A stretch of DNA of 64,000 nucleotides from an uncultured Lachnospira sp. (GTDB taxonomy: Bacteria; Bacillota; Clostridia; Lachnospirales; Lachnospiraceae), in assembly GCA_910585095.1 (NCBI GenBank), contig CAJUBU010000003.1, forward strand, positions 36,290-100,289. The letters are read 5' to 3'. Below the pieces are notes generated by a model, which ran no database searches, was not told the origin of the DNA, and saw only the letters and a list, made by a program, of their open reading frames with translations. Below, piece after piece: positions 16,772 to 26,429 of the stretch; position 1 is the stretch's first letter, and each line of letters starts with the position of its first letter. The position numbers and the translations under genes were made by a program.

Positions 16772-17905
16772 TCAAATATCATCCTTCATCATCTTTTTAT
16801 AATCCGGCTGATACGTTTTATATATATATTTTTGTTTCCATATCTCCTCATCATATGAATTATATTTTGCCACCTTATAGTCCTTATAAAGGTCATCAGC
16901 AAGTTCAATTATCACATTTTTAAGTTCAATATGTTCCAAATATTTTTTTGGAATGCTTCTAAAACCAAGATATGCCCCCAAAATATTTCCTGTCACAGCA
17001 CCTGTTGAATCGCTATCACCATTATGATTGACAGAAACAATCAACGCTTTATCAAAATCATTAGAATATTTCAGTGAACAGTATATTGCAATAGCAAGTG
17101 TTTCTTCTGCTACCCAACCTTCACCAAGTTCTCCTATAGCCTCTAAATCATCTATATTTTCTTTTGATAATGCAATCGCTTTATCTATCAACTTAATTTG
17201 TTCATTTAAATGCTTTTTACCAGCAAATTGCTTTAAAAGTGCTTCTTTTGCATCCAATATCGCATTTAATAATGTAATGTCATCGTTATGTGAAACTAAA
17301 TGAATAATATGTACTAAAGCCGCTGCAGGAATATAGCCAAGCTCATGACCATGTGTGATAGCTGCCGTTTCAGCTCCTATCCTATCTATCTCATCATTTG
17401 TATAATTTTTACCTTCAAAATATAATCCAATAGGGGCAACACGCATTATACCGCCACAACCTTTGCTGTCATTAATTGGATTATCTATCGTACCATTCGC
17501 ACCATCTTCAATAGCGGTCAAACAAGTATTTCCAGGAGCGCGCCAGCTAAACAGTTCTGGAATATTGACAAGCCAAGAATAAAACATTTTTTCTTTCAGC
17601 GGATAACTATTATACTGTGTTTGCAGCCAATCTTTGTAGCAACAAGCAATATACTCTGGATATGTTTTCATTATTCCACTAGTCATGCTTGCTGTTCCAA
17701 GCAACAAACCATTGGCAGTAAACAAGCTCATCTGTGTATCATCAGAAATTTGAGCAATTCCATCTACAAGGTCATACTCGATAATTCCTTTTTTCCCATA
17801 ACGTTTGAATATGGATATTTCATCAAGAAACTCAACAGCATAGCCCAATGCATCTCCAGCTGCCCCGCCAATAAGACAACCTCTATATTTATCTAAATTT
17901 TTCAT
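16772..17905 (-). CDS. ADP-ribosylglycohydrolase family protein (DraG/ARH-like)
   Basis: The 377-residue all-helical protein starts with the family hallmark GCLIGGAAGDALGYAVEF. It has the metal-binding DDTQM motif (residues 55-59), GANGTIDNPINDSKGCGGIMR, and the C-terminal GDSDSTGAVTGNILGAYLG metal site. These enzymes remove ADP-ribose from proteins, nucleic acids or small molecules using Mg/Mn. The target is not evident, and no partner ADP-ribosyltransferase is in the window. AAGGGAGA precedes the ATG. Confidence 0.92.
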   Translation of the reverse strand: MKNLDKYRGCLIGGAAGDALGYAVEFLDEISIFKRYGKKGIIEYDLVDGIAQISDDTQMSLFTANGLLLGTASMTSGIMKTYPEYIACCYKDWLQTQYNSYPLKEKMFYSWLVNIPELFSWRAPGNTCLTAIEDGANGTIDNPINDSKGCGGIMRVAPIGLYFEGKNYTNDEIDRIGAETAAITHGHELGYIPAAALVHIIHLVSHNDDITLLNAILDAKEALLKQFAGKKHLNEQIKLIDKAIALSKENIDDLEAIGELGEGWVAEETLAIAIYCSLKYSNDFDKALIVSVNHNGDSDSTGAVTGNILGAYLGFRSIPKKYLEHIELKNVIIELADDLYKDYKVAKYNSYDEEIWKQKYIYKTYQPDYKKMMKDDI

Positions 17906-18002
17906 TTTATCAATCTCCCTTCAAAATTATTAGTTTAAATCAAAAGTTATTTATAAATGTGTATTATTAAGCAGATGGTTTCATTGATTGTTAATCAAAA
18001 AA

Positions 18003-18030
18003 GTGCCTGAAAACAAAAACTCTCAGACAC
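18003..18030 (-). terminator. Terminator of the esterase gene
   Basis: On the minus strand GTGTCTGA...TCAGGCAC forms a stem followed by TTTTTT, 31 bases past the esterase stop. Confidence 0.8.
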
Positions 18031-18060
18031 TGTACAACCAAAAAACTATAATACGGTAAA

Positions 18061-19014
18061 TCAATTACGATTAATCCACTCAGTAGACGCATCCATAGCA
18101 ATACGACAGGCATTTGTTTTATCTAGTGCATTGAGCATTACAAAATCATGTATTATTCCCTGCACTCGTACAGCAGTTACATCGACTCCAGCACATCGCA
18201 ATTTTTCTCCAAAAGCTTCTCCCTCACTGCGCAAAACATCTGCCTGACCATTGATAATCATTGTTTGAGGAAATTTCTTTAAACAATCTTTGCTTGCTCG
18301 AAGCGGAGATGCTGTTATCTGATTTTGGTCTTTTATAGAACTTGTATATTGCTGCCAAAACCATTGCATACCCTCACGATACAAATAATAATTCACTGCA
18401 AATTGACAGTAACTTGGTGTGTTAAAACAAGCATTTGTCACTGGATAATATAATAGTAGCTTGTGAATACTTGGACCATGTCGCCTCAATGCCATAAGCA
18501 CCATAGCAATTGCCATATTTCCTCCTGCACTGTCACCTGCAACTGTAAGAGCTGGACAATTACAATTATCAATTGAAAATCGAACCTTAATAATTTCTCT
18601 TATATGAGAAAGAATAAAATAACACTGTTCAATGGCTTTAGGATATTTTGCTTCTGGTGACCGAGTATATTCAGGAAATACAATCAGTGAATTTGTCCTT
18701 GCTGAAAGCTCCCTGACCAGTTTCTCATGTGTATGAAAACTTCCAAATACCCAACCTGCACCATGAATATAAAATATAATATTTCTGATTTTTTCGTCCT
18801 TTGGCGCAATAAAATATACGGGGATACTTCCCCACATTTCAGTGTCTATGCAATCAGAGGATATGTTTGCAGGATATTTATATACAGACATACTCTGTAT
18901 TTCTTCCAATGCTTTTCTGCCTTGCTCAGGCGTCAGCTGAAAAATCAGCGGAGGTACACTGCTTTGATTGCAGACTTCTTCAGCTGCTGGTTCCAGTGGA
19001 ACGCATCGTTTCAT
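18061..19014 (-). CDS. Alpha/beta-hydrolase of the hormone-sensitive lipase/esterase family
   Basis: The 317-residue protein has the oxyanion motif HGAGW (residues 84-88) and the nucleophile elbow GDSAG (160-164, Ser162). The probable acid is Asp in GQADVLRSEGE and the His is in GIIHDF near residue 289. That is the Aes/HSL carboxylesterase set, acting on short acyl esters in the cytosol. AAGGGAGAATAAT precedes the ATG. It is a monocistronic gene with its own terminator. Confidence 0.92.
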   Translation of the reverse strand: MKRCVPLEPAAEEVCNQSSVPPLIFQLTPEQGRKALEEIQSMSVYKYPANISSDCIDTEMWGSIPVYFIAPKDEKIRNIIFYIHGAGWVFGSFHTHEKLVRELSARTNSLIVFPEYTRSPEAKYPKAIEQCYFILSHIREIIKVRFSIDNCNCPALTVAGDSAGGNMAIAMVLMALRRHGPSIHKLLLYYPVTNACFNTPSYCQFAVNYYLYREGMQWFWQQYTSSIKDQNQITASPLRASKDCLKKFPQTMIINGQADVLRSEGEAFGEKLRCAGVDVTAVRVQGIIHDFVMLNALDKTNACRIAMDASTEWINRN

Positions 19015-19114
19015 ATATTATTCTCCCTTAATACTATAATTCTTTATTATTATAATATGCGGTTCCTCTGCTTTTGTATATTTGTTAACAAACCTGACAA
19101 AATACATGATATAA

Positions 19115-19547
19115 AGTAAAATACACTTTTAAAATACTATAACCCCATTATAGAATTGCCCATTTATTTTTTCATCTCTGTACAAACTTAAACACCATCA
19201 AATAATGCAAATTTAATATAAAGATGTATTTTTTGACATCTTGCAAGTCTCAAAACCCGAAATAACCAGCGTATTTTTACAAAATCCGCTGATATAATTG
19301 AGTATACCATATACTGGATCTATACTAAAAAAGTGGACACAATAATGAATTCTTATTACAATAAAATAAACATAAAAAGAACATTTCCCTAAAATTTTCT
19401 TTTAGAAAAATGTCCTTATCATACAAAATATTGAATTGGATTTATGAGTACAACTATTCATTAACGCTCATTATTTTTTGTTATGCGTTGTAAAATTATT
19501 GTAAATTTGTTGTAGTTTACAAGTCCAAGTACCGCAAACCCTTGATT
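19115..19547. other. Long non-coding interval with the lysS terminator
   Basis: ACATTTCCCTAAAA and TTTTAGAAAAATGT (about 19380-19413) form a hairpin followed, on the minus strand, by CTTTTTAT: the likely lysS terminator. The rest is AT-rich. An AAAAAAGTGGACAC word near 19326 resembles an IS3-type end, but no transposase or matching inverted end is found. Confidence 0.6.
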
Positions 19548-21059
19548 TTACTGGTTTTCTTTGCCAAGCGTTTTCATCGTCGGGAACAACAACACATCCC
19601 TTATCGCCGCAGAATTTGTCAACAACATAACCATTCTATCAATACCAAAACCAATGCCGCCCGTTGGAGGCATACCATACGCCAACGCATTTAAAAAGTC
19701 ATCATCTGTATGATTGGCTTCCTCGTCACCTGCTGCAAAGGCTTCCTCCTGCGCCGCAAATCTTGCCTTCTGGTCGATTGGGTCGTTCAATTCCGAATAG
19801 GCATTTGCCATTTCACGCCCTGTTATAAATAACTCAAATCGTTCTGTGTATTCAGGCGCATCGGGCTTCTTCTTTGTAAGAGGAGAAATTTCAATTGGGT
19901 GGTCCATAACAAATGTTGGCTGAACTAAATTTTCCTCAACAAATTCCTCAAAGAATAGACTGAGAATATCACCCTTTTTATGTCTCGCCTCAAATTCAAT
20001 GCCCTTTGATTTTGCTACCTCTTTTGCTTCATCATCAGAATGAATTTGTGTAAAATCAACGCCTGAATATTTTTTAACCGCATCAAGCATTGTGATTCTC
20101 TCAAATGGCTTTGAAAGGTCTATCTCCACATCACCATATGGTATAATGGTTGTTCCATTTACCTTTTGACATACTGTTCGATACATATTTTCTGCTAAAT
20201 CCATCATGCCATAATAATCGGTATATGCCTGATAAAGCTCCATCAATGTAAATTCTGGATTGTGTCTTGTATCAACGCCTTCATTTCTAAATACGCGCCC
20301 TATCTCATACACCTTTTCAAGTCCACCGACAATTAATCGCTTCAAATAAAGCTCCAAAGAAATGCGCAAATTAATATCCTCATTTAAGGCATTATAATGA
20401 GTCTGGAATGGTCTTGCTGCTGCACCGCCTGCATTGGCAACAAGCATTGGCGTCTCAACCTCCATAAAGCCCTGTTCATCAAGAAAATTACGTATTTCCT
20501 TGATAATTTGTGACCTTTTAACAAATGTATCCTTTACCTCTGGATTCATAATAAGGTCAACATAACGCTGTCTGTAACGTTGGTCCGTATTGGTCAATCC
20601 ATGATATTTTTCAGGAAGGACTTGCAAACTCTTTGTAAGAAGAATAATAGATGATACATGTACAGATATTTCACCCTTTTGCGTTTTAAATACTTCTCCC
20701 TTGACACCTACAATATCACCAATATCAAATTTTTTAAATAAGGCATAGGATTCTTCACCGACATTATCCCTTGCAACATAAAGCTGAATATTTCCCTTTA
20801 AATCAGCAATATTGCAAAAAGAAGCTTTACCCATCACACGCTTTTGCATAAGTCTTCCTGCAACCGATACTTCCTTTCCCTCAAGTTCATCAAAATTATC
20901 CTTTATATCTTGTGTATGACATGTAACGTCATACTTTGTTATCTGGAAAGGGTCTTTTCCGTCCTGTTGAAGTGTTTTTAGCTTTTCTACGCGATTCTTA
21001 ATCTGCTCTCCCACATCAATGGACTTTGCATTATTTTGTGCATTTTTATTATCAGCCAA
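19548..21059 (-). CDS. lysS: Lysyl-tRNA synthetase, class II
   Basis: The 503-residue enzyme charges tRNA-Lys. An OB-fold anticodon domain (about 60-150) precedes the class II core, with motif 2 YEIGRVFRNEG near residue 260 and motif 3 GGIGFGIDRMVMLL near 475. The start is TTG, set by AAGGAG 9 bases upstream. No in-frame ATG fits the family length. It lies about 210 bases after greA, in the same direction, and that gap holds a CTCATCAAG-family repeat. Confidence 0.96.
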   Translation of the reverse strand: MADNKNAQNNAKSIDVGEQIKNRVEKLKTLQQDGKDPFQITKYDVTCHTQDIKDNFDELEGKEVSVAGRLMQKRVMGKASFCNIADLKGNIQLYVARDNVGEESYALFKKFDIGDIVGVKGEVFKTQKGEISVHVSSIILLTKSLQVLPEKYHGLTNTDQRYRQRYVDLIMNPEVKDTFVKRSQIIKEIRNFLDEQGFMEVETPMLVANAGGAAARPFQTHYNALNEDINLRISLELYLKRLIVGGLEKVYEIGRVFRNEGVDTRHNPEFTLMELYQAYTDYYGMMDLAENMYRTVCQKVNGTTIIPYGDVEIDLSKPFERITMLDAVKKYSGVDFTQIHSDDEAKEVAKSKGIEFEARHKKGDILSLFFEEFVEENLVQPTFVMDHPIEISPLTKKKPDAPEYTERFELFITGREMANAYSELNDPIDQKARFAAQEEAFAAGDEEANHTDDDFLNALAYGMPPTGGIGFGIDRMVMLLTNSAAIRDVLLFPTMKTLGKENQ

Positions 21060-21087
21060 CTTTCTTCGCTCCTTCTCTTTATTTTCT

Positions 21088-21136
21088 AGTTAGACAGATA
21101 TTTGTAATCCGCTTCGCTTCTTGCTAAAGTTAAATA
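21088..21136. repeat. CTCATCAAG-family repeat in the greA-lysS gap
   Basis: On the minus strand: TTTAACTTTAGCAAGAAGCG, then AAGCGGATTACAAATATCTG. This aligns with the family members at 50011, 60242 and 42512. Confidence 0.65.
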
Positions 21137-21270
21137 ATCATAAAATTTGTATATTTTATATAATGAAATAGCAAAAAACAACCATTTAAATTTAATTGCA
21201 ATAAACAATTATATATCTTTTAATTCATTTCAAAGCAATCAATAAAAAATTTAATTGCTGTTATTATCTA

Positions 21271-21744
21271 TTAATTTTCTACAGAAATAATTTTATATTC
21301 CACTTCTCCTGTTGGTGCTTCAACTTTTACAATATCACCAACCCTTCTGCCAATTAGCGCAGCGCCTAATGGTGATTCGTTAGAAATCTTATTATTTAAA
21401 CTATCTGCTTCCGAAGAACCAACAATAATATATTCAACGTCCTCATCAAATTCAATATCATGAATTTTAACAACACTCTCCAACTTCACTTTATCCTTGC
21501 TTTTATCATTGTCTTGAATAATCTCAGAATTTTTCAAAATATTTTCAAGTTCTGTAATCTGTGCTTCAATATCTCTTTGCTCATCTTTTGCTGCATCATA
21601 CTCTGCATTTTCGGACAAATCGCCCTGTTCTCTTGCCTCTTTTAATTTTTGAGCAACTTCTTTTCTTCTGACAATTTTTAAATTCTCTAATAATGCAACA
21701 CGCTCTTCATAACCTTTTTTTGTAAGATACTGCTTCTCTGCCAT
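21271..21744 (-). CDS. greA: Transcription elongation factor GreA
   Basis: The 157-residue protein has the N-terminal coiled coil with the acidic tip GDLSENAEYDAAKDEQ (about residues 41-56), which enters the RNA polymerase secondary channel to stimulate transcript cleavage. The FKBP-like C-terminal domain ends with SPLGAALIGRRVGD and YKI. GGAAGGTGA precedes the ATG. Confidence 0.96.
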   Translation of the reverse strand: MAEKQYLTKKGYEERVALLENLKIVRRKEVAQKLKEAREQGDLSENAEYDAAKDEQRDIEAQITELENILKNSEIIQDNDKSKDKVKLESVVKIHDIEFDEDVEYIIVGSSEADSLNNKISNESPLGAALIGRRVGDIVKVEAPTGEVEYKIISVEN

Positions 21745-21898
21745 TGTTTGTCACCTTCCATACTTTATTATAACTTTACTCTTTAACAGCCATTTATTTT
21801 TTATGACATATAGAAATGTGCAAAAACATATTTTTTATTTTTTTAGCTGTCAATGGAAACTAAAACATCAATTGTAGTATTATATACTAATGATTTTT

Positions 21899-22855
21899 TT
21901 ATGTCAATCCCTGACACAACTGCTCTAGTTCCTTATAATTTTCTACCTTATTGACTTCATTTCTCAACCCGCTTGCATATTTCATGCCCGCTGTATACCA
22001 TGCAAAATGCTTTCTCATCTCTCTTATACCTGTATATTCTCCCTTTGCTTCTATCAGCATTTTTGCATGTCTTAATATCATTTCTTTAATTTCAAAAGCA
22101 TTAGGCAATAAATCTGTCCTTCCATTTTCTATATATTCACCAATGTGCTTAAATATCCATGGATTGCCTCTTGCTCCTCTTCCTACCATAACGCCGTCAC
22201 AGCCCGTCTGCTTCATCATCTGTATGGCATCCTCTCCTGTGTGAATATCTCCATTTCCTATAACGGGTATGTTTACAGTCTCTTTAACTTGCCTTATAAT
22301 ATCCCAATTTGCATGTCCTGAATAATATTGTTCTCTTGTCCTTCCATGTACTGCCACAGCAGCTCCACCTGATTCTTGTACAATTCTTGCAAGCTCAGGG
22401 GCATTCAAATGATTATTTTGAAATCCTGCCCGAATTTTTACAGTAACAGGCTTTTGAATGGCATTTACCATCGCTTCAATAATCTTTCCTGCAAGCACTG
22501 GATTTTTCATCAAAGCAGAGCCTTCTCCATTGTTGACTACCTTAGGTACAGGACATCCCATATTGACATCAATGATATCAAATGGTCTTTCTTCCAAGCG
22601 CTTTGCCATATCTGCCATTATCTGTGGGTCACAGCCAAAAAGCTGCACAGCAATAGGCTTTTCTTCTGGCGTAACAGACAATAGTGCTTCTGTATTTTTA
22701 TTATTGTACAAAATTGCTTTTGCACTGACCATCTCCGTATATAAAAGACCACATCCCATTTCCTTACACAACAGCCGAAATGATAAATCGGTCACTCCTG
22801 CCATTGGCGCTAAAACGATATTATTTTTAATTTCTACATTTCCAATTTTCATCAT
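21899..22855 (-). CDS. dusB: tRNA-dihydrouridine synthase (DusB type)
   Basis: The 318-residue TIM-barrel flavoenzyme reduces uridines in tRNA. Motifs: APMAGVTDLSFRLLC at the FMN site, the catalytic Cys in DVNMGCPVPKV, and HGRTREQYYSG and GNGDIHTGEDA around the phosphate-binding loops. The greA-dusB order is common in Firmicutes. The start is a double ATG without a strong ribosome site. The first is given. Confidence 0.94.
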   Translation of the reverse strand: MMKIGNVEIKNNIVLAPMAGVTDLSFRLLCKEMGCGLLYTEMVSAKAILYNNKNTEALLSVTPEEKPIAVQLFGCDPQIMADMAKRLEERPFDIIDVNMGCPVPKVVNNGEGSALMKNPVLAGKIIEAMVNAIQKPVTVKIRAGFQNNHLNAPELARIVQESGGAAVAVHGRTREQYYSGHANWDIIRQVKETVNIPVIGNGDIHTGEDAIQMMKQTGCDGVMVGRGARGNPWIFKHIGEYIENGRTDLLPNAFEIKEMILRHAKMLIEAKGEYTGIREMRKHFAWYTAGMKYASGLRNEVNKVENYKELEQLCQGLT

Positions 22856-23039
22856 TTTTTATTTCTATATTGCTTTCTATAAAAAATTTTTGCTTCAAAT
22901 GATTTTACAATCTGCTTTACTGCTTACTTATAACCTCATTGATTTTTAAATCCAAAAATACAAATTTTTACACTACTTTTTTCTAAGAAATGCAGACAAA
23001 AATCATTTCCATCATTTATCATCACAATAATTTATTCTC

Positions 23040-23369
23040 TTAGTCATTTAGAAAGAACACTTTATAAAACATTTCCAACGCCTCTAGCAACTCTCTTTTT
23101 TCATACTGCAATCTTTTGATAAACATACCACAGGCAATATCATCATAAAGCAAATCACCCTCGTCTGCTTCTGTCTTAAAAATCAATGTTCCATTTTCAT
23201 CAAACTCTAAAGATAAAATTCCGCCTACTTCCTCTGTAAACAGCACACACATAATTTTTAGCTCATTTTTAATATCTTGTGGAAGTTTATCAAAATTTTC
23301 ATTCAAAAAAAATTTTTTCTCGTAAGAGCTGGAAGCACATAACACTATATTTTCATTAAACATATCCAT
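23040..23369 (-). CDS. Conserved 109-residue protein of unknown function, coupled to birA
   Basis: GAGAGG lies before the ATG, and the gene overlaps the end of birA by 14 bases, so translation is coupled. The sequence is acidic and strand-helix mixed (ELKIMCVLFTEEVGGILSLEF, later EKRELLEALEMFYKVFFL). It resembles small Lachnospiraceae proteins that I recall as DUF6145, but this is from memory and uncertain. Confidence 0.75.
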   Translation of the reverse strand: MDMFNENIVLCASSSYEKKFFLNENFDKLPQDIKNELKIMCVLFTEEVGGILSLEFDENGTLIFKTEADEGDLLYDDIACGMFIKRLQYEKRELLEALEMFYKVFFLND

Positions 23370-24462
23370 ATAAACCTCTCACAGATACCTCTCCTGCCAT
23401 AATTTCTGCTTTTTGTCCATCTTCTTTTTCAACAATCAACCGACCAAATTTGTCAATTCCTTGTGCAACCGCAATGTAAGAGTTATTATTTTCATTAATT
23501 TGAACCTGTCTGCCGCAATTGATAAGCAATGCGTTATAATCATCAATAAATGCACTCAAATCACATGTTTCAATAAATTTTGTATACATTTGCGAAAAAT
23601 GTTTGATAAAATGAACAATTATATTACTTCTCTTAACTTTTTGTCCTGTTTGAAGATAGATTGATGTGGCAATACCATTCACTTCATCATCAAATTGTTC
23701 AGTATTGACATTGATACCAATACCAATTACAACATAATTTGTCCAATCAAGTTCTGCACTCATCTCTGTCAATATACCACATATCTTATGATTTCCCATA
23801 ACAATATCATTTGGCCATTTAATAAAACACTCTTTTGAGACACCATTTTTTGAAATATCTTTTGCTATATCTTTGTTACCATTATTTGAAATACCCACTG
23901 AATCACTATTTATCATATTAATAGCAGCATTGCTGGATATATCCTTAACAATATCATTTAGTGCATGGGCAACTGCCATCGCTGTTATTATTGTCAACAT
24001 TGGTGCTGCCGCTGGATTGATTTTAGGACGAAGCAGCAATGTCATAAAAATTTCACTTCCAGCAGGTGATATCCATGTTTTTCCACGCCTGCCGCGCCCT
24101 GCCGTCTGATGTTCTGTCACAAATAAGGTTCCAGACCCTTCACCATCTTCTGCCGCCTGTTTTGCAACATTGTTTGTTGAATCAACCTCATCATAAAAAA
24201 CAACTTTTTTTATAATATTTTCTGATTCTGATTCTTTTAATGCAATCTGACTTTCTATTTCTTCTTTTGTGACAATATCTGGATAATGTACAATATGGTA
24301 TCCCTTATTTGATACCGCTTCTATCTCATAACCTTCCGTTTTAAGCTGATTGATATATTTCCATACGGCTGTTCTTGAAATGTTTAACATATCACAAATA
24401 CTTTGTCCAGATATAAATTCATCTGCATTTCTTAACATTTTTAAAATTTTTGATTTCATCAT
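23356..24462 (-). CDS. birA: Bifunctional biotin operon repressor / biotin-protein ligase
   Basis: The 368-residue protein has an N-terminal HTH (FISGQSICDMLNISRTAVWKYI), the biotin ligase core with GRGRRGKTWISP, KWPNDI and GIGINVN, and a C-terminal SH3-like domain with GIDKFGRLIVE. It makes biotinyl-AMP, loads biotin carboxyl carrier proteins and represses biotin genes. A low-complexity insert of about 30 residues (Asn/Ser/Ile/Asp rich, with a repeated KDIS-N motif) separates the ALNDIV helix from the KWPND loop and is unusual. AGGAATAA precedes the double ATG. Confidence 0.95.
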   Translation of the reverse strand: MMKSKILKMLRNADEFISGQSICDMLNISRTAVWKYINQLKTEGYEIEAVSNKGYHIVHYPDIVTKEEIESQIALKESESENIIKKVVFYDEVDSTNNVAKQAAEDGEGSGTLFVTEHQTAGRGRRGKTWISPAGSEIFMTLLLRPKINPAAAPMLTIITAMAVAHALNDIVKDISSNAAINMINSDSVGISNNGNKDIAKDISKNGVSKECFIKWPNDIVMGNHKICGILTEMSAELDWTNYVVIGIGINVNTEQFDDEVNGIATSIYLQTGQKVKRSNIIVHFIKHFSQMYTKFIETCDLSAFIDDYNALLINCGRQVQINENNNSYIAVAQGIDKFGRLIVEKEDGQKAEIMAGEVSVRGLYGYV

Positions 24463-24483
24463 TTATTCCTATTTCTATGTCTT

Positions 24484-24771
24484 TTATCGTTGTAATGCAC
24501 CAAGACATAAAACTGACATCATAAGCAAAATGCCTGTTACAACCATTAAAATAATACCTGACACCATTGCTCTATCCATAAATTTCTTAATTCCCGTAAG
24601 AAAATTGACAGTTGCCCCAGCAGCAAATATCAATGGAAATGCTACTCCACTTTTACTACGCATAAAAAGTATAATAATAAAAAGTGCTGCCACACATACA
24701 GTCAATACAATATTTGAATAGTCAATTATCATTTTTGCCTTTTTATGACTTCCACTTGTTGTATAAAACAT
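24484..24771 (-). CDS. Small membrane protein (three predicted helices), unknown function
   Basis: The 95-residue protein begins MFYTTSGSHKKAKM and has hydrophobic helices near residues 20-35, 42-56 and 68-90. GAGGAAAA precedes this ATG. An in-frame extension of 45 residues upstream is repeat-like DNA with no ribosome site, so I do not include it. It lies 21 bases upstream of birA, in the same operon. Confidence 0.7.
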   Translation of the reverse strand: MFYTTSGSHKKAKMIIDYSNIVLTVCVAALFIIILFMRSKSGVAFPLIFAAGATVNFLTGIKKFMDRAMVSGIILMVVTGILLMMSVLCLGALQR

Positions 24772-25028
24772 ATTTTCCTCATCTCTATACTGATTTTTGG
24801 TATATTGGACTTTCGCTTTTTTATAATTTTTGAGGACAACAAGAATTGCAATCCTCTCCACTACTTGCTTAAAACATCTAGCCGCTATCGCAGTGCAACT
24901 CCTCACTCTGTTTATATTTCTACAATATTGAAACAGAAGTTTACTTGATAAGGCTAAACAATATACAAATATAAATTATACTATAAGAATTTACTTTTCA
25001 TAAATAAAATGTTTGCTCTTTTATAATA

Positions 25029-26024
25029 TCATTTATATGCACCCAATGTAGCTGCCATAACTGCTTTAATGGTGTGCATACGATTTTCGGCCTCATCAAA
25101 TACAACAGACTGTGCAGACTCAAATACTTCATCGGTCACTTCCATCTCATCAAGCCCAAATTTTTCATGTATCGCAGCGCCAATAGTTGTTTTTAAATCA
25201 TGAAAGGCAGGCAGACAGTGCATAAATATAGCCTTATTCGATGCGTTATCCATCACAGACTTATTTACCTGATATGGAGAAAGTTCTTTAATTCGTTCCT
25301 CCCAAACTTCATCAGGCTCACCCATTGATACCCATACATCGGTATATATCACATCTGCATTTTTTGTAGCGCTGATAACATCCTCTGACAATGTAACTGA
25401 ACCACCGCTTGCCTTTGCCCATTCTCTGCACTGTTCTACCAAAGTCTGGTCTGGAAAATACTTTTTTGAAGTACATGCTGTATAGTGCAAGCCAAGCTTT
25501 GCACATACTATCATTAAAGAATTACCCATATTGTATCGGGCATCACCCATATATACAAACTTAACGCCTTTTAATCTGCCCAATTTTTCACGCACTGTAA
25601 GCATATCTGCAAGCATCTGCGTTGGATGATATTCATTTGTCAACCCATTCCATACAGGAACACTTGAATACTTTGCTAAATCTTCAACAATTTCTTGTCC
25701 GAAACCTCTATATTCAATTCCATCGTACATACTTGCAAGTACTCTTGCAGTATCAGCAATGCTTTCTTTCTTTCCTATCTGTGAACCTGTTGGGTCAAGA
25801 TAGGTTGTTCCCATTCCTAAATCATGAGCAGCCACTTCAAATGAACATCTTGTTCTTGTACTTGTTTTTTCAAATATCAACGCTACATTTTTGCCTACTA
25901 ATGGCTGTTCAACAATGCCCTTATGTTTCTTTTCCTTCAACTTAGCTGCCAAGTCAATCAAATACTCAATTTCTTCAGCATTAAAATCTTTTAATGTAAG
26001 AAAGTCGCGTCCCTTTAAATTCAT
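25029..26024 (-). CDS. argF: Ornithine carbamoyltransferase
   Basis: The 331-residue enzyme makes citrulline from ornithine and carbamoyl phosphate. Motifs: STRTRCSFE (carbamoyl phosphate), HPTQMLADMLT, and the ornithine-site FMHCLPAFHD. Length matches the anabolic form, and a catabolic role cannot be excluded. A GAGGGATTT site places the start at 26024 (MNLKGRDFLTLKDF). Other arginine genes are not nearby. Confidence 0.95.
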   Translation of the reverse strand: MNLKGRDFLTLKDFNAEEIEYLIDLAAKLKEKKHKGIVEQPLVGKNVALIFEKTSTRTRCSFEVAAHDLGMGTTYLDPTGSQIGKKESIADTARVLASMYDGIEYRGFGQEIVEDLAKYSSVPVWNGLTNEYHPTQMLADMLTVREKLGRLKGVKFVYMGDARYNMGNSLMIVCAKLGLHYTACTSKKYFPDQTLVEQCREWAKASGGSVTLSEDVISATKNADVIYTDVWVSMGEPDEVWEERIKELSPYQVNKSVMDNASNKAIFMHCLPAFHDLKTTIGAAIHEKFGLDEMEVTDEVFESAQSVVFDEAENRMHTIKAVMAATLGAYK

Positions 26025-26429
26025 AAATCCCTCATTTCTGTGCCACTTTATTCGTAAATTTTTCATGTCAAGCAAATATTTATAGCCTGCTTTGCTACTT
26101 ATTCAAGTATCTAACTGCTATCACAATGCAAGTCCCACTTTCCACTTATGTCTCTGTGATTTTGAAACCTGTGTTTTTAAATATTTTGTGCCAAGCAGCA
26201 CACAGACACAAAATATTTGCTAAATTTCATTTTTCCTGTAAAACCATTTCATAAAAATCTTTTAAATTTTCAATCTGCCTTATTCCGTCTATTCTATTAC
26301 AAACTTGGTTTTTATGCAAGTAAAAATGGAGTTCTATATATAGTGTTACATTTTTTTGCATCCAAAAAATAGAGGTGAAACAACACCTCTATTTTTCCAG
26401 CTTTCTTAATGCGACAACTCTTTGCTTAT
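26025..26429. other. argF leader and intergenic repeats
   Basis: The 405 bases hold degenerate repeat pieces: TCATTTCTGTGCCACTT right at the argF ribosome site and GTGCCAAGCAGCACACAG near 26189, which echo the RBS-proximal hairpin family with a longer interior. No gene is seen. Confidence 0.45.
26364..26397 (-). terminator. Terminator behind the SleB-like gene
   Basis: AAAAATAGAGGTG and CACCTCTATTTTT form a perfect stem over a short loop, with T-runs on both strands. It lies 33 bases past the stop of the cell-wall hydrolase. Confidence 0.85.

Noticed and set aside
19320..19345. IS3-type insertion sequence end (AAAAAAGTGGACAC)
   Set aside because: It is a single short match with no transposase, no partner end and no target duplication.
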